Shown here: one piece after another, positions 40,774 to 49,639 of the stretch
How positions within the stretch are numbered: position 1 is the stretch's first letter
How the letters are laid out: each line of letters opens with the position of its first letter
Position numbers and translations under genes: made by a program
Notes under the pieces: generated by a model
Seen by the model: only the letters and a program-made list of their open reading frames with translations
Told to the model about the DNA's origin: nothing
Databases searched by the model: none
Source of the DNA: Pantoea latae
Lineage (GTDB): Bacteria; Pseudomonadota; Gammaproteobacteria; Enterobacterales; Enterobacteriaceae
Direction: 5' to 3'
NCBI RefSeq assembly: GCF_002077695.1
Contig: NZ_MWUE01000004.1
Coordinates: forward strand, 310,001-374,000
DNA: 64,000 nucleotides

Positions 40774-41790
40774 TCACCGGAACATCAGGAAATAGAGCAG
40801 AAACACGTTAACGATTAACAGTAGCACACCGGTCGGCACCTGAGCCTTGATCACCGCGTTGCGATCCGGCAGCTCCAGCAGCGCGGCGGGCACAATGTTG
40901 AAGTTAGCCGCCATCGGCGTCATCAGCGTGCCGCAGTAGCCCGAGAACATGCCGATGGCCGCCATCACCGCCGGATCGCCGTGATGCTGCAGCACCAGAA
41001 TCGGAATGCCGACGCCGGCGGTAATAATCGGGAACGCGGCGAAGGCGTTGCCCATCACCATGGTCAGCAGCGCCATGCCGACGGCGTAGACCGTCACGGC
41101 GACAAAGCGATTGTCCACCGCCAGATAGTTCTCGGTAAGATGCGAAATGGCGCTGCCGACGCCGGCGCTGGTGAACAGCAGGCCGAGCGTGGCAAGAATT
41201 TGCGGCAGGATAAAGGCCCAGCCGATGGCATCCAGCAGACGCCGCGTCTCCTGCATCGACTGCACCGGCTTCTCATGAGTAAGCTTCAGGGCGATCAGCC
41301 AGCCGAGCAGGCAGCCGATCATCATCGAGAAGAGCGTCACCAGCGTCGCATGGTTGCCTGCACCGAATACCGCTTCCTGCAGGCCAGGAATATGGTTAAA
41401 GGCGAGCACGCCGATCACCGTCACCACCGGGATCGCCAGTGCGGGCAGGAAAAGCCGGTTGCCGAGGCGGCGGGCGCTCACCTGCTTCTCCTCGTCGCTG
41501 CGCTGATGGTAGCGTCCGAGGCGCACGCCGCCGCAGCCGGCGATCAGCGCCATCGCCACCACCAGCACGCCGACGCCGATGTGCAGATAGCGCGTGCCCA
41601 GCTCTGTGGTGCCGAAGAGCGCGCTCATCAGCTGCGTGGTCCAGTCGCCGACCAGAAAAATCAGGCCGTAGAGCGCCCAGAACAGGCCGGTGGTGAAGCG
41701 GCGCGGATTATGGCTGTCGCGCCAGGAGAGCACGGCGACCACCAGCAGAATCAGGCCCGCCAGCCACATCAGATACTGTTGTTGAAACAT
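40774..41790 (-). CDS. DUF979 family membrane protein, probable 5-oxoproline transporter component
   Basis: 338-residue protein with about nine to ten hydrophobic segments ([53 protein letters not shown]). It resembles the DUF979 family, which is nearly always encoded with DUF969 and with pcp or oxoprolinase genes. Its ATG overlaps the stop of the DUF969 gene by one base. Transport of 5-oxoproline or pyroglutamyl peptides is inferred from context, not shown by motif. Confidence 0.75.
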   Translation of the reverse strand: MFQQQYLMWLAGLILLVVAVLSWRDSHNPRRFTTGLFWALYGLIFLVGDWTTQLMSALFGTTELGTRYLHIGVGVLVVAMALIAGCGGVRLGRYHQRSDEEKQVSARRLGNRLFLPALAIPVVTVIGVLAFNHIPGLQEAVFGAGNHATLVTLFSMMIGCLLGWLIALKLTHEKPVQSMQETRRLLDAIGWAFILPQILATLGLLFTSAGVGSAISHLTENYLAVDNRFVAVTVYAVGMALLTMVMGNAFAAFPIITAGVGIPILVLQHHGDPAVMAAIGMFSGYCGTLMTPMAANFNIVPAALLELPDRNAVIKAQVPTGVLLLIVNVFLLYFLMFR

Positions 41791-42518
41791 CAGCGGCCTC
41801 CTTTAGCGTTCAGCGCGGCGTGATTCAGCGTTTGCAGCTCGCGCGCCAGCTTGCGGTCGAGGCGCACCAGGCGCGCCGAGTGGATCAGAAACGCCGCCAC
41901 AGCGGTGGGAATACCCCAGACGGCGATATGCAGCGGTTCGGTCTGAATATTGGCCGACTCCAGCATAAAGTTATGCATAAAGATAATTGCGCCGAAGGCG
42001 ACGAAAATATCCTCGCCGAAAAACAGCCCGACGTTGTCCGTCGCCGCCGACATGGCGCGCAGACGATGCCGCACCTCTGGCGACACTTCGCCGTAGCGGT
42101 TTTCCGTCGCGCCTTCGGCCATCGGCGCCAGCAGCGGCCGCACCATCTGTGGATGACCGCCGAGGCTGGTCAGCCCGAGCGCCGCCGTGATTTCACGCAC
42201 GAAGAGATAGACGATCAGCAGCCGTCCGGCGGTGGCGGTTTTAATCTGCGCGATCCAGGCCTGCGCGCGCTCCTTCAGGCCGTGCCGCTCCAGCAGGCCG
42301 ATAACCGCCAGCGGCAGCAGCAGGATAAGCGGCAGATTGCGCGTATTGAGAAAGCCCGCGCCCAGTTTTTCCAGAATGTCGCCCAGCGGCATCAGCGCGG
42401 CAAAACCGGTGACGAAGCCGGCCACAATCACCACTAAAACCGGATTGAAGCGCAGCAAAAAGCCGATGACGATTGCCGCGATGCCCAGAAGCGGCCAGAG
42501 GTTGATCACGTTATCCAT
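41790..42518 (-). CDS. DUF969 family membrane protein, probable 5-oxoproline transporter component
   Basis: 242 residues from the ATG at 42518 (MDNVINLWPLLGIAAIVIGF), preceded by AAGGGT. Several hydrophobic segments, including FNPVLVVIVAGFVTGFAAL and LILLLPLAVIGLLERHGL, and a conserved LGLTSLGGHPQMVRPLLAPM stretch. Partner of the DUF979 protein, overlapping it by one base (TGATG). It lies 52 bp after pxpA, with a terminator-like hairpin in between. Function inferred from neighbours. Confidence 0.75.
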   Translation of the reverse strand: MDNVINLWPLLGIAAIVIGFLLRFNPVLVVIVAGFVTGFAALMPLGDILEKLGAGFLNTRNLPLILLLPLAVIGLLERHGLKERAQAWIAQIKTATAGRLLIVYLFVREITAALGLTSLGGHPQMVRPLLAPMAEGATENRYGEVSPEVRHRLRAMSAATDNVGLFFGEDIFVAFGAIIFMHNFMLESANIQTEPLHIAVWGIPTAVAAFLIHSARLVRLDRKLARELQTLNHAALNAKGGR

Positions 42519-42532
42519 GTTGACCCTTATGT

Positions 42533-42558
42533 TGAAAAGCCCGGCTGCGAGGCCGGGC
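42533..42558 (-). terminator. Intra-operon terminator-like hairpin between pxpA and the DUF969 gene
   Basis: On the minus strand, GCCCGGC / GCCGGGC with a 6-base loop is followed by TTTTCAAC. A 7-bp GC stem plus four Ts suggests partial termination, which would make the transporter, pcp and nei less abundant than pxpBCA. Confidence 0.5.
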
Positions 42559-42570
42559 GAAAAAGAAAAA

Positions 42571-43308
42571 TCAGGCGCTGGTGACAACGATCTGCTCGGC
42601 GGCGAAGCGCTCGCGCAGGCGCTGTGCGAACAGCAAGGCGTGCGCGCCGTCGCCGTGCAGGCAGACGGTTTGCGCCGTCACGGCGACCCACTCGCCGCTG
42701 ATGCTTTCAACTTTTCCCGCTTTAACCATGGTCAGGGTTTGCTGAATGGCGCGATCTTCCTCTTCGATCATCGCGCCCGGCTGGCTGCGCGGCACCAGCG
42801 CGCCGCTGCTGAGGTAGCCGCGATCGGCGAACACCTCTTCGCGGGTGCGCAGCCCGTGATGGGCGGCGGCGCGAATCGACTCGCTGCCCGCCAGCCCCAC
42901 CAGAATAAGCTGCGGGTCCACCGCCTTCACCGCGCGGGCGATGGCGTCCGCCAGCGTGGCGTCGGCGGCGGCCTGGTTATAGAGCATGCCGTGCGGCTTC
43001 ACGTGCGCCAGCCGCTCGCCTTCGCTTTCCGCCAGGCTTTTCAGCGCGCCGATCTGATAAATCACCTGCGCATAGACCGTTTCCGGCGGCAGCTGCATCG
43101 CGGTGCGGCCGAAGTTTTCCCGATCCGGGAAGCTGGGATGCGCGCCGATCGCCACGCCGAAGGCTTTCGCCCAGCGCACCGACTGCAGCATGGTTTCCGC
43201 GTCGCCAGCGTGGAAGCCGCAGGCGATATTGGCCGAGCTGACCAGCTGCAGCAGCGCGCGATCGCTGCCGCTGCCTTCGCCCAGGTCGGCATTAAGATCA
43301 ATTTTCAT
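42571..43308 (-). CDS. pxpA: 5-oxoprolinase subunit PxpA
   Basis: 245 residues (E. coli 244), LamB/YcsF family. I start at the ATG at 43308 ([12 protein letters not shown]); a TTG two codons upstream is less likely. Metal- and substrate-site segments [19 protein letters not shown] and [11 protein letters not shown] are conserved. With PxpB and PxpC it hydrolyses 5-oxoproline to glutamate using ATP. It overlaps pxpC by 11 bases. Confidence 0.94.
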   Translation of the reverse strand: MKIDLNADLGEGSGSDRALLQLVSSANIACGFHAGDAETMLQSVRWAKAFGVAIGAHPSFPDRENFGRTAMQLPPETVYAQVIYQIGALKSLAESEGERLAHVKPHGMLYNQAAADATLADAIARAVKAVDPQLILVGLAGSESIRAAAHHGLRTREEVFADRGYLSSGALVPRSQPGAMIEEEDRAIQQTLTMVKAGKVESISGEWVAVTAQTVCLHGDGAHALLFAQRLRERFAAEQIVVTSA

Positions 43309-44230
43309 CAGCAAGTCCCCACGCCATGTGGTCCAGCGCGCGCTGCTGATGCATGCGGGCCTGCATGGCGACCGGCAGCGAACACGGGATAAAGTGAATT
43401 GGCTCGCCCAGACGGATCTGCGCCAGCTGATAGAGATCGGCGTCGATCACGCAGGCGATGCGCGGATAGCCGCCGGTGGTCTGCGCGTCGGCCATCAGCA
43501 CGATCGGCTGGCCGTTCGGCGGCACCTGCACCACGCCCGGCACCAGCCCGTGCGACAGCAGCTCGCGCGGCGTGTCGCGCTTCAGCTCCGGCCCCTGCAG
43601 GCGGTAGCCCATGCGGTTGCTCTGCGGACTCAGCATCCAGGGCGTGCGCCAGAAGGCCATCTGCGCCTCGCGGCTGAACTCATGGTATTCCGGCCCCGGC
43701 AGCGCGCGGATGCGGTTGCTCCACAGCAGCTGGCGCACGCCCGCTTTACGGGTGAAGGCGCGCGTCGGCTTGCCGAGCGGCAGCCGATCGCCATCTTCCA
43801 GCTTGCGTCCCTGCCAGCCGCCGAAGCCAGCTTTGAGATCGGTACTGACGGAGCCGAGCGTCGGCGCGACGTTGAAGCCGCCGTGGATCGCCAGATAGCT
43901 GCGCATGCCGTGCAGCGGCATAGAGAGCGTCAGCACCTGCCCTTTTTTCACCGGCAGGCGCCAGCCGGTCCAGACCGGCTTATCGTCCAGCTCGGCGTCG
44001 CAGGTCGCACCGGTCAGCGCGAACCAGCCGTCGCGCATAAATTCCGCCTTGAACTGGCCCAGCACGATCTCCAGCACCGCGCTGTCGGGATCGTTGCCCA
44101 CCAGCAGGTTAGCGGTGCGCATCGCCGGCCGATCGAGCACGCCGCCAACGCTGACGCCGAACTGCCGCCAGCCGGTGCGGCCGCTGTCCTGTAAAGTGGT
44201 CGCCAGGCCGGCGCGTAATATCCTCAACAT
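43298..44230 (-). CDS. pxpC: 5-oxoprolinase subunit PxpC
   Basis: 310 residues (E. coli YbgK 310). Biotin-dependent carboxylase-like domain family: [22 protein letters not shown] at the N-terminus and [31 protein letters not shown] in the second half. Forms a complex with PxpB. It overlaps pxpB by 7 bases and pxpA by 11, so the three subunits are translationally coupled. Confidence 0.94.
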   Translation of the reverse strand: MLRILRAGLATTLQDSGRTGWRQFGVSVGGVLDRPAMRTANLLVGNDPDSAVLEIVLGQFKAEFMRDGWFALTGATCDAELDDKPVWTGWRLPVKKGQVLTLSMPLHGMRSYLAIHGGFNVAPTLGSVSTDLKAGFGGWQGRKLEDGDRLPLGKPTRAFTRKAGVRQLLWSNRIRALPGPEYHEFSREAQMAFWRTPWMLSPQSNRMGYRLQGPELKRDTPRELLSHGLVPGVVQVPPNGQPIVLMADAQTTGGYPRIACVIDADLYQLAQIRLGEPIHFIPCSLPVAMQARMHQQRALDHMAWGLADEN

Positions 44231-44880
44231 ACGCCCTCCTTTTGTGGCACGAAACGCACGCTGTCGCCGGGACGCAGCAGCGTCGGCGGCTGCTGGCGCG
44301 GATCGAACAGCGCGACGGGCGTGTGGCCCAGCAGCTGCCAGCCGCCGGGCGAAGCGAGCGGGTAGATGCCGGTCTGGCTGCCGCCGATGCCGACGGAGCC
44401 TGCCGGCACGCTGAGGCGCGGCTCGGCGCGGCGCGGCGTGTGGAGGCGGCTGTCGAGCCCGCCAAGATAGGGGAATCCCGGCTGAAAGCCGATGAAGTAA
44501 ACCACATAGTCGACGCTGCTGTGCAGCTCAACCACCTGCTGCGGCGTCAGGCCAGCGTGTTCGGCCACCACCTGCAGATCCGGTCCCGCCTCTTTGCCAT
44601 ACACCACCGGGATCTCCACCAGGCGCGACGCCATCTCCTGCGCCTCGCTCTCTTCCCACCAGCGCTGCAGTCGCTCAATCGCGTCCAGCGGACTCTGCTG
44701 CGGATCGCGCAGCAGCAGCGTAACGTTGTTCATGCCGGGAATGACTTCCGCCACCTGCTCATGCTGCTGCAGGCGCTGCGCCAGCCCCCAGATACGCTGC
44801 TGGCTTTGCAGCGATACCGGTGGTTCAAGCTCCAGCACCACCGCCTGTTCGCCAAGCAGATAACATCGTGCTCGTTGCAA
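44224..44880 (-). CDS. pxpB: 5-oxoprolinase subunit PxpB
   Basis: 218 residues (E. coli YbgJ 218), KipI family. Conserved segments [28 protein letters not shown] and ETG-like [27 protein letters not shown] are present. First gene of the pxpBCA unit. The 133 bp upstream contain a hairpin after ybgI and a promoter, so this unit is likely transcribed independently of ybgI. Confidence 0.94.
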   Translation of the reverse strand: MQRARCYLLGEQAVVLELEPPVSLQSQQRIWGLAQRLQQHEQVAEVIPGMNNVTLLLRDPQQSPLDAIERLQRWWEESEAQEMASRLVEIPVVYGKEAGPDLQVVAEHAGLTPQQVVELHSSVDYVVYFIGFQPGFPYLGGLDSRLHTPRRAEPRLSVPAGSVGIGGSQTGIYPLASPGGWQLLGHTPVALFDPRQQPPTLLRPGDSVRFVPQKEGVC

Positions 44881-44946
44881 ATCCCACCTCCTTTTCCCGC
44901 TGCGCTACGCGCGCTGCGGCTGCTGATTATCAGAACAAAGCGAATA

Positions 44947-44975
44947 GTTATGCGAAAGTGGCAGAAAAGTGTCAA
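44947..44975 (-). promoter_or_regulatory. Putative promoter of the pxpBCA operon
   Basis: On the minus strand, a consensus -35 TTGACA (44970-44975) is followed after 17 bp by CATAAC (44947-44952), a fair -10. pxpB starts about 65 bp downstream. Confidence 0.55.
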
Positions 44976-44979
44976 CAGA

Positions 44980-45001
44980 TTTGCGCCCGGAAGGGCGCAA
45001 A
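44980..45001 (-). terminator. Hairpin after ybgI
   Basis: Perfect 9-bp stem TTTGCGCCC / GGGCGCAAA with a 4-base loop, 12 bp after the ybgI stop. It lacks a T-run on the minus strand, so it is at best a weak terminator of the ybgA-phrB-ybgI unit. Confidence 0.5.
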
Positions 45002-45013
45002 GAGGGAGATCGA

Positions 45014-45757
45014 TCAGGCGGGATTGGGAATATCGATAAAGGTAACGTCGAGGCCGTGCTGCTCGGCCAGCCACTCGCCCAGCGCTTTAATGCCGCCGCG
45101 CTCGGTGGCGTGATGGCCGGCGGCGAAGAAGTGAATGCCCTGCTCGCGCGCGCTGTGGATGGTCTGCTCTGAGACTTCGCCGGTGATGTAGGCGTCAACG
45201 CCGAACGCGGCCGCGCTGTCGATAAAGCCCTGACCGCCGCCGCTGCACCAGGCGACGCGACGGATCTGCGCCGGGGCGTGGTCGCCGCAGTGCAGCGGCG
45301 TGCGTCCCAGGCGCTGTTCAATGCGCTGCGCCAGCGCCTCGCCGCTCAGCGGCGTCGCCAGCTCGCCCCAGAACACCAGCGGCTGCACTTCCCCTTTCAC
45401 CTCGATATCCAGCAGCTTCGCCAGCTGCGCGTTGTTGCCCAGCTGCGGGTGCGCGTCGAGCGGCAGATGCCAGCCATAGAGGTTGATGTCATTCGCCAGC
45501 AGCGCGCGCAGGCGGTTGCGCTTCATGCCTGTGATCACCGCCGGCTCGCTTTTCCAGAAGTAGCCGTGATGCACCAGGATCGCATCGGCGTTGCGCGCCA
45601 CGGCCTCATCCACCAGCGCCTGGCTGGCGGTGACGCCGGTGATCAGGGTTTTTACCTCGGCGCGTCCCTCAACCTGCAGGCCGTTTGGCGCATAGTCGCT
45701 AAAGGCGCTGCTGTTAAGCTGCTGGTTGACGATATTTTCAAGTTCGTAGTGATTCAT
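45014..45757 (-). CDS. ybgI: Nif3-like dinuclear metal-binding protein YbgI
   Basis: 247 residues, same as E. coli YbgI (annotated there as type 2 GTP cyclohydrolase I homologue). Metal-site histidines lie in AILVHHGYFWKSEP and in FAAGHHATERGGIKALG, with HLPLDAHPQLG between. It forms a hexameric ring in E. coli; no physiological role is firmly established. It follows phrB by 17 bp. Confidence 0.93.
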   Translation of the reverse strand: MNHYELENIVNQQLNSSAFSDYAPNGLQVEGRAEVKTLITGVTASQALVDEAVARNADAILVHHGYFWKSEPAVITGMKRNRLRALLANDINLYGWHLPLDAHPQLGNNAQLAKLLDIEVKGEVQPLVFWGELATPLSGEALAQRIEQRLGRTPLHCGDHAPAQIRRVAWCSGGGQGFIDSAAAFGVDAYITGEVSEQTIHSAREQGIHFFAAGHHATERGGIKALGEWLAEQHGLDVTFIDIPNPA

Positions 45758-45774
45758 AACGGCTCCGTGCCGCC

Positions 45775-47202
45775 TCAGGCTGCGTTTTTCGCGCGCTCAA
45801 AGGCGTCTAATGTCTTTTTACGTGCCTGCTTATGTTCCACGATTGGCGCGGGATAATCGAGTTTCTTGTGGTTTTTTTCCGCCCAGCGCTGCGGCTGATG
45901 GATGTCGCTGTCTGGCACCTCTTTCAGCTCCGGCAGCCACTGGCGAATAAAGGCGCCCTGCTTGTCGAACCGTTCGCCCTGGGTGGTGGGATTGAAAATA
46001 CGGAAGTACGGCACCGGATCGACGCCCGTCGAGGCCGCCCACTGCCAGCCGCCGTTGTTCGCCGCCAGGTCGCCGTCGATCAGCTTTTGCATAAAGTAGC
46101 GCTCGCCTTCGTGCCAGTCGATCAGCAGATCTTTGACAAGAAAGCTGGCGGTGATCATGCGCAGCCGGTTGTGCATCCAGCCCAGCGCGTTCATCTGTCG
46201 CATCGCCGCATCCACAATGGGATAGCCGGTTTTACCCGCTTGCCAGGCGGCGAAGTGCGCCTCGTTGCGCTGCCAGTCTACGCGGCGCGTCCAGCCGACA
46301 AAGGGCTGATGGCGACAAAGCGCCGGATAGGCCACCATCAGATGACGATAAAATTCGCGCCAGATCAGTTCGTTAAGCCAGCTAAACAGCGTGCTCTCCT
46401 CCAGCGCGCGCGGATGCTCTTTAAGCACCCGATGCAGGCACTGGCGCGGCGACAGCACGCCGGTGGCGAGATAGACCGACAGGCGGCTGGTGCCGTCAAC
46501 GGAAGGGGTATCGCGCTGCTGATGGTAGTCGCGTATCGGCTGCTGGGCGAAGTGGCGCAGGCGCTGCAGCGCCGCGCTTTCGCCCGGCGGGAAGCGCTCG
46601 CGATCATACTCTTCCATCGGGTAGTCAAAGCGCTGTGGCGCGTCGGGCGACTTAAGCGCCCCGCCGCTGCGCGCTTTCGGCGCGGCGACGCACGCCGGCA
46701 TGGCGAGCTGCAGCCGGCGCACAAAGGCTTTGCTGAACGGGGTGTAGACCTTGTACATCTTGCCGTCGCCGGTCTGTACGCTGCCCGGCGGCAGCAGCAG
46801 GCTGTCGTCAAAGCCCTGACAGACTACGCCCGCTTTATCGAGGCGTTTTTCCGCCTCGGCGTCGCGCTGGCGCTCGTTCAGCTCATACTGGTAGTTGTAG
46901 AACAATGCGTCGACCTGCTGCTGTTCGCAGAAGGTGCTGAGGATATCCAGCGACGCGGCGAAATCGTCGCACGCCTGCGTCACCAGCTCGATGCCGCGAT
47001 CGGCCAGCGCCTGCTGCAGTTCCAGCAGGCTGTCATAAATAAAGGCCGCCTGTTTTGGCGCCATGTCGTGCTGACGCCACTGCCCAGGCGTGGCGATATA
47101 GAGCGCGATGACCTTTGCCTCGGCATCGCGGCAGGCGGCATTGAGCGCCAGATTATCGTTGACGCGCAGGTCATTGCGCAGCCAGACCAGATGCGTGCGC
47201 AT
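45775..47202 (-). CDS. phrB: Deoxyribodipyrimidine photo-lyase (CPD class I)
   Basis: 475 residues (E. coli 472) from the ATG at 47202 (MRTHLVWLRNDLRVNDNLAL), only one base after the ybgA stop. N-terminal antenna-cofactor domain, then the FAD-binding domain with GTSRLSVYLATGVLSPRQC, WLNELIWREFYRHLM, and GDLAANNGGWQWAASTG followed by PYFRIFNPTTQGERFD. Repairs UV-induced pyrimidine dimers using light. Overlaid on its neighbours it forms a tight ybgA-phrB-ybgI unit. Confidence 0.96.
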   Translation of the reverse strand: MRTHLVWLRNDLRVNDNLALNAACRDAEAKVIALYIATPGQWRQHDMAPKQAAFIYDSLLELQQALADRGIELVTQACDDFAASLDILSTFCEQQQVDALFYNYQYELNERQRDAEAEKRLDKAGVVCQGFDDSLLLPPGSVQTGDGKMYKVYTPFSKAFVRRLQLAMPACVAAPKARSGGALKSPDAPQRFDYPMEEYDRERFPPGESAALQRLRHFAQQPIRDYHQQRDTPSVDGTSRLSVYLATGVLSPRQCLHRVLKEHPRALEESTLFSWLNELIWREFYRHLMVAYPALCRHQPFVGWTRRVDWQRNEAHFAAWQAGKTGYPIVDAAMRQMNALGWMHNRLRMITASFLVKDLLIDWHEGERYFMQKLIDGDLAANNGGWQWAASTGVDPVPYFRIFNPTTQGERFDKQGAFIRQWLPELKEVPDSDIHQPQRWAEKNHKKLDYPAPIVEHKQARKKTLDAFERAKNAA

Positions 47203-47203
47203 C

Positions 47204-48160
47204 TTACTGGCCATAGCGCAGGCGCAGCGCCTCCGGGTAGGGATCAAAGTAGCGCTGCTGCGTCAGCCAGGGGTGCGGATATTGCGACATGTAGTGCTTC
47301 AGCATGGTGATCGGCGCCAGCAGCGGCTGCACGCCGCAGCGGTAGCGATCGATCAGCTCCGCCAGCTCCTGACGCTGCGGCGAGCTGAGCTGACGACGGA
47401 AATAGCCCTGCGCATGCATCAGCACGTTGGTGTGGTTGCGCCGCGACGCCGGCTGCGACAGCAGCGCCATCATGCGGTTGCGGTATTCAAAGGCGAAGGC
47501 TTCCAGCGAATCCCACTGGCTCATTGAGGCGACGAACGGACCCAGCTCGCGATATTTTTCCTGCGAATGCGCCAGCATCAGCAGCTTGTAGCGGCTGTGG
47601 AAGGCGATCAGCTGCGCGCGCGTCAGGCCACGTTGCCACATCTGATTAAACTCGTGCAGCGCGCAGATGCGGCCGACAAAGTTTTCGCGCAGCACCGGAT
47701 CGTGCAGACGGCCATCCTCTTCCATCGGCAGCCAGGGCATCTCCGCCTTGAGCTTCTCGGCAAACAGCCCCATCCCCGCTTTGCGGTTGTTGTTGGTGTC
47801 CGGCTCGTAGACGCGCACGCGCTCCATGCCGCAGCTGGGCGACTTGGCGCACAGAATATAGCCGCACAGGTGATGCAGCGATTTAACCCGCTCGGCTGAC
47901 CAGTCGCGCATCTGATCGGTCATCTCCTTGCCGCCCTCTTTACTGAAACAGAGGTGGATCGCTTCATCGCTCTGCTTCACCAGGCGCAGCGCCGGACGCG
48001 GCGTAGGCAGGCCTATCGCCATTTCGGGGCAGACGGGTTCAAAACGTACAAAGGGCGCAAGCTCGTTGACGGCGAACGCCAGCCGTTTGTGGCCGCCGTC
48101 AAAACGCACTTGTTCTCCCAGCAGGCAGGCACTGATACCCAGCGGAATTTTTACGCTCAT
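47204..48160 (-). CDS. ybgA: DUF523-DUF1722 fusion protein (long YbgA form)
   Basis: 318 residues from the ATG at 48160, with GGAGG upstream. Residues about 1-150 are a DUF523 (TudS-type) domain with three conserved cysteines in ISACLLGEQVRFDG, FEPVCPEMAIG and CAKSPSCGMERVRVY. TudS members use such cysteines to hold a [4Fe-4S] cluster for desulfuration of thiouracil. Residues about 185-318 are DUF1722, the only domain in E. coli YbgA (169 residues). So E. coli has the short form and this genome the fused one. Linked to phrB in both. Confidence 0.9.
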   Translation of the reverse strand: MSVKIPLGISACLLGEQVRFDGGHKRLAFAVNELAPFVRFEPVCPEMAIGLPTPRPALRLVKQSDEAIHLCFSKEGGKEMTDQMRDWSAERVKSLHHLCGYILCAKSPSCGMERVRVYEPDTNNNRKAGMGLFAEKLKAEMPWLPMEEDGRLHDPVLRENFVGRICALHEFNQMWQRGLTRAQLIAFHSRYKLLMLAHSQEKYRELGPFVASMSQWDSLEAFAFEYRNRMMALLSQPASRRNHTNVLMHAQGYFRRQLSSPQRQELAELIDRYRCGVQPLLAPITMLKHYMSQYPHPWLTQQRYFDPYPEALRLRYGQ

Positions 48161-48273
48161 ACTTGTACAACCTCCGAAATCTTGTAGAGGTTTAAGTGTA
48201 GCTGAAAATCGGATGAATAACAGCCTCAACCCGGTGCTGGAGGGGCTTTTCTCTGTGATGCCGCTTCAAAAAC

Positions 48274-48309
48274 AACAAAGCCCGATGGCAACATCGGGCT
48301 TTGTTTTAT
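48274..48309. terminator. ybfA terminator (bidirectional)
   Basis: A 14-bp stem (AACAAAGCCCGATG / CATCGGGCTTTGTT, loop GCAA) with T-rich sequence on both sides. On the minus strand it ends ybfA 13 bp after its stop and shields ybgA. Confidence 0.88.
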
Positions 48310-48321
48310 AACGCCAGCCGG

Positions 48322-48522
48322 TTACCAGAACAGGCCGCCTGCGGCTTCGGTTTGTGCCAGCCAGACCGGCTTGGCGCTGGTTTTGCACCACATGCGGTGC
48401 AGGTAGCTGTAAAAACGCGCGCGATCCTGGCGAAACAGCATTACCGGCAGCGCGCCGACGCCCAGCAGGATAACCAGCGCGCGACGCAGCAAGATTTTAT
48501 AAAAAGGGTATGTCTGGTACAT
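48322..48522 (-). CDS. ybfA: Small protein YbfA
   Basis: 66 residues with one hydrophobic segment (LVILLGVGALPVMLF) and a conserved RQDRARFYSYLHRMWCKTSA motif followed by KPVWLAQTE. It closely matches E. coli YbfA (68 residues), which lies beside the kdpFABCDE operon. Here the same neighbour survives but only kdpE is next to it. Function unknown. Confidence 0.9.
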   Translation of the reverse strand: MYQTYPFYKILLRRALVILLGVGALPVMLFRQDRARFYSYLHRMWCKTSAKPVWLAQTEAAGGLFW

Positions 48523-48756
48523 CAGTGGCCTCCTCTACAGCAGCGCGATGAAATGTGATCTTGCTCAGATATTACGCTGCCCAGTGTAATTTTGCTACTC
48601 ATCCGACCACTATTTTGTGCTTTAACCTATTCAGATCAAACAATAGTGAAAGAAAGTTACAGATTGGTTAAGCGCATGATCATCTTATGATCCATACGCA
48701 GCCCCTGATTTTGCTGCTACAGTAGCGGCAATTTTTCCGGCATGGAGCAGCGCTGC

Positions 48757-49431
48757 GTGGCCACCGTATTGATCGTTGAAGATGAGAAAGAGATTCGGCG
48801 CTTTGTGCGCCTCGCGCTGGAGGGCGAAGCGCTGAAGGTGTTCGACGCCGATACGCTGCAGCGCGGTCTGATTGAAGCGGCGACGCGCAAGCCTGATCTG
48901 GTGATCCTCGATCTGGGATTGCCCGACGGCGACGGACGCGATTTTATTCGTGAGGTGCGTCAGTGGAGCGCCGTGCCGGTGATTGTGCTGTCAGCGCGCG
49001 TGGATGAGCAGGATAAGATCGACGCGCTCGACGTCGGCGCGGATGACTATCTCACCAAGCCTTTCGGTATCGGCGAGCTGCTGGCGCGCGTGCGCGTGGC
49101 GCTGCGTCGCCATCCTGGCCAGCAGCCGGAGCCGGTGATCCGCTTCGCCGACGTCAGCGTCGATCTGGCGGCGCGGCGCGTGATGCGCGGCGCAGGCGAA
49201 GTGCACCTGACGCCGATTGAGTTTCGTCTGCTGGCGCTGCTGCTGAATAATATCGGCAAGGTGCTGACCCAGCGCCAGCTATTGAGCCAGGTCTGGGGCC
49301 CTAACGCGGTGGAGCATAGCCACTATCTGCGCATCTATATGGCGCATCTGCGCCAGAAGCTGGAGGCAGATCCGGCGCAGCCAAAACATCTGCTGACCGA
49401 AACCGGCATCGGCTACCGCTTTATGCCATAA
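48757..49431 (+). CDS. kdpE: Orphan KdpE-type response regulator
   Basis: 224 residues from a GTG at 48757 with GGAG nine bases upstream; this start puts the phospho-acceptor at D52 (LVILDLGLPDGDG), as in E. coli KdpE (225). An ATG 15 bases upstream is in frame but has no Shine-Dalgarno. The C-terminal winged helix (VHLTPIEFRLLALLLNN, WGPNAVEHSHYLRIYM) is nearly identical to KdpE. In E. coli it pairs with KdpD to control the high-affinity K+ pump kdpFABC. None of kdpF, A, B, C or D is present here between ybfA and kdpE. Confidence 0.9.
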   Translation: MATVLIVEDEKEIRRFVRLALEGEALKVFDADTLQRGLIEAATRKPDLVILDLGLPDGDGRDFIREVRQWSAVPVIVLSARVDEQDKIDALDVGADDYLTKPFGIGELLARVRVALRRHPGQQPEPVIRFADVSVDLAARRVMRGAGEVHLTPIEFRLLALLLNNIGKVLTQRQLLSQVWGPNAVEHSHYLRIYMAHLRQKLEADPAQPKHLLTETGIGYRFMP

Positions 49432-49453
49432 AAAAAGCGCCCGATGGGCGCTT
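49431..49453 (-). terminator. Terminator in the kdpE-pgm junction
   Basis: Stem AAGCGCCC / GGGCGCTT (49435-49442 and 49446-49453, loop GAT). On the minus strand it is followed by a run of Ts; on the plus strand there is none. It should therefore end the pgm transcript after repeat copy E. Confidence 0.8.
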
Positions 49454-49476
49454 GATGCATTGTGATGGGGTGCAGA

Positions 49477-49583
49477 CGCGGATGGCATGGGCCGATCGCA
49501 AAGTCGCTTTACGCATCCATGCTCGCTCGGCCCGCGACCTCCCTGTCGCGGGACGCTTTGCTCTTCGGTCCATACCAACCGCG
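49477..49583 (-). repeat. Structured intergenic repeat, copy E (short form)
   Basis: A 107-bp element with 19-bp outer arms (49477-49495 and 49565-49583) and three mismatches: one is a wobble on the minus strand, one on the plus strand, one neutral. Borders CCGATCGCAAAG and CTTTGCTCTTCGG. Inner hairpins GCA/TGC with loop TCCA and CCCGCGAC/GTCGCGGG with loop CTCCCT, read on minus as TGGA and AGGGAG. It lies between the pgm stop and the minus-strand terminator, i.e. in the pgm 3' UTR. Confidence 0.85.
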
Positions 49584-49639
49584 TTTTGAATACTGAGCCG
49601 CCTGAAAAACCCTCTGGTTTACCAGCCAGCTCAATATTA

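Noticed and set aside
48523..48741. Remnant of kdpD upstream of kdpE
   Set aside because: I looked for the KdpD C-terminus in three frames before kdpE; stop codons interrupt all and no similarity is visible. The ATGATC direct repeats around 48676-48691 are too short to interpret.
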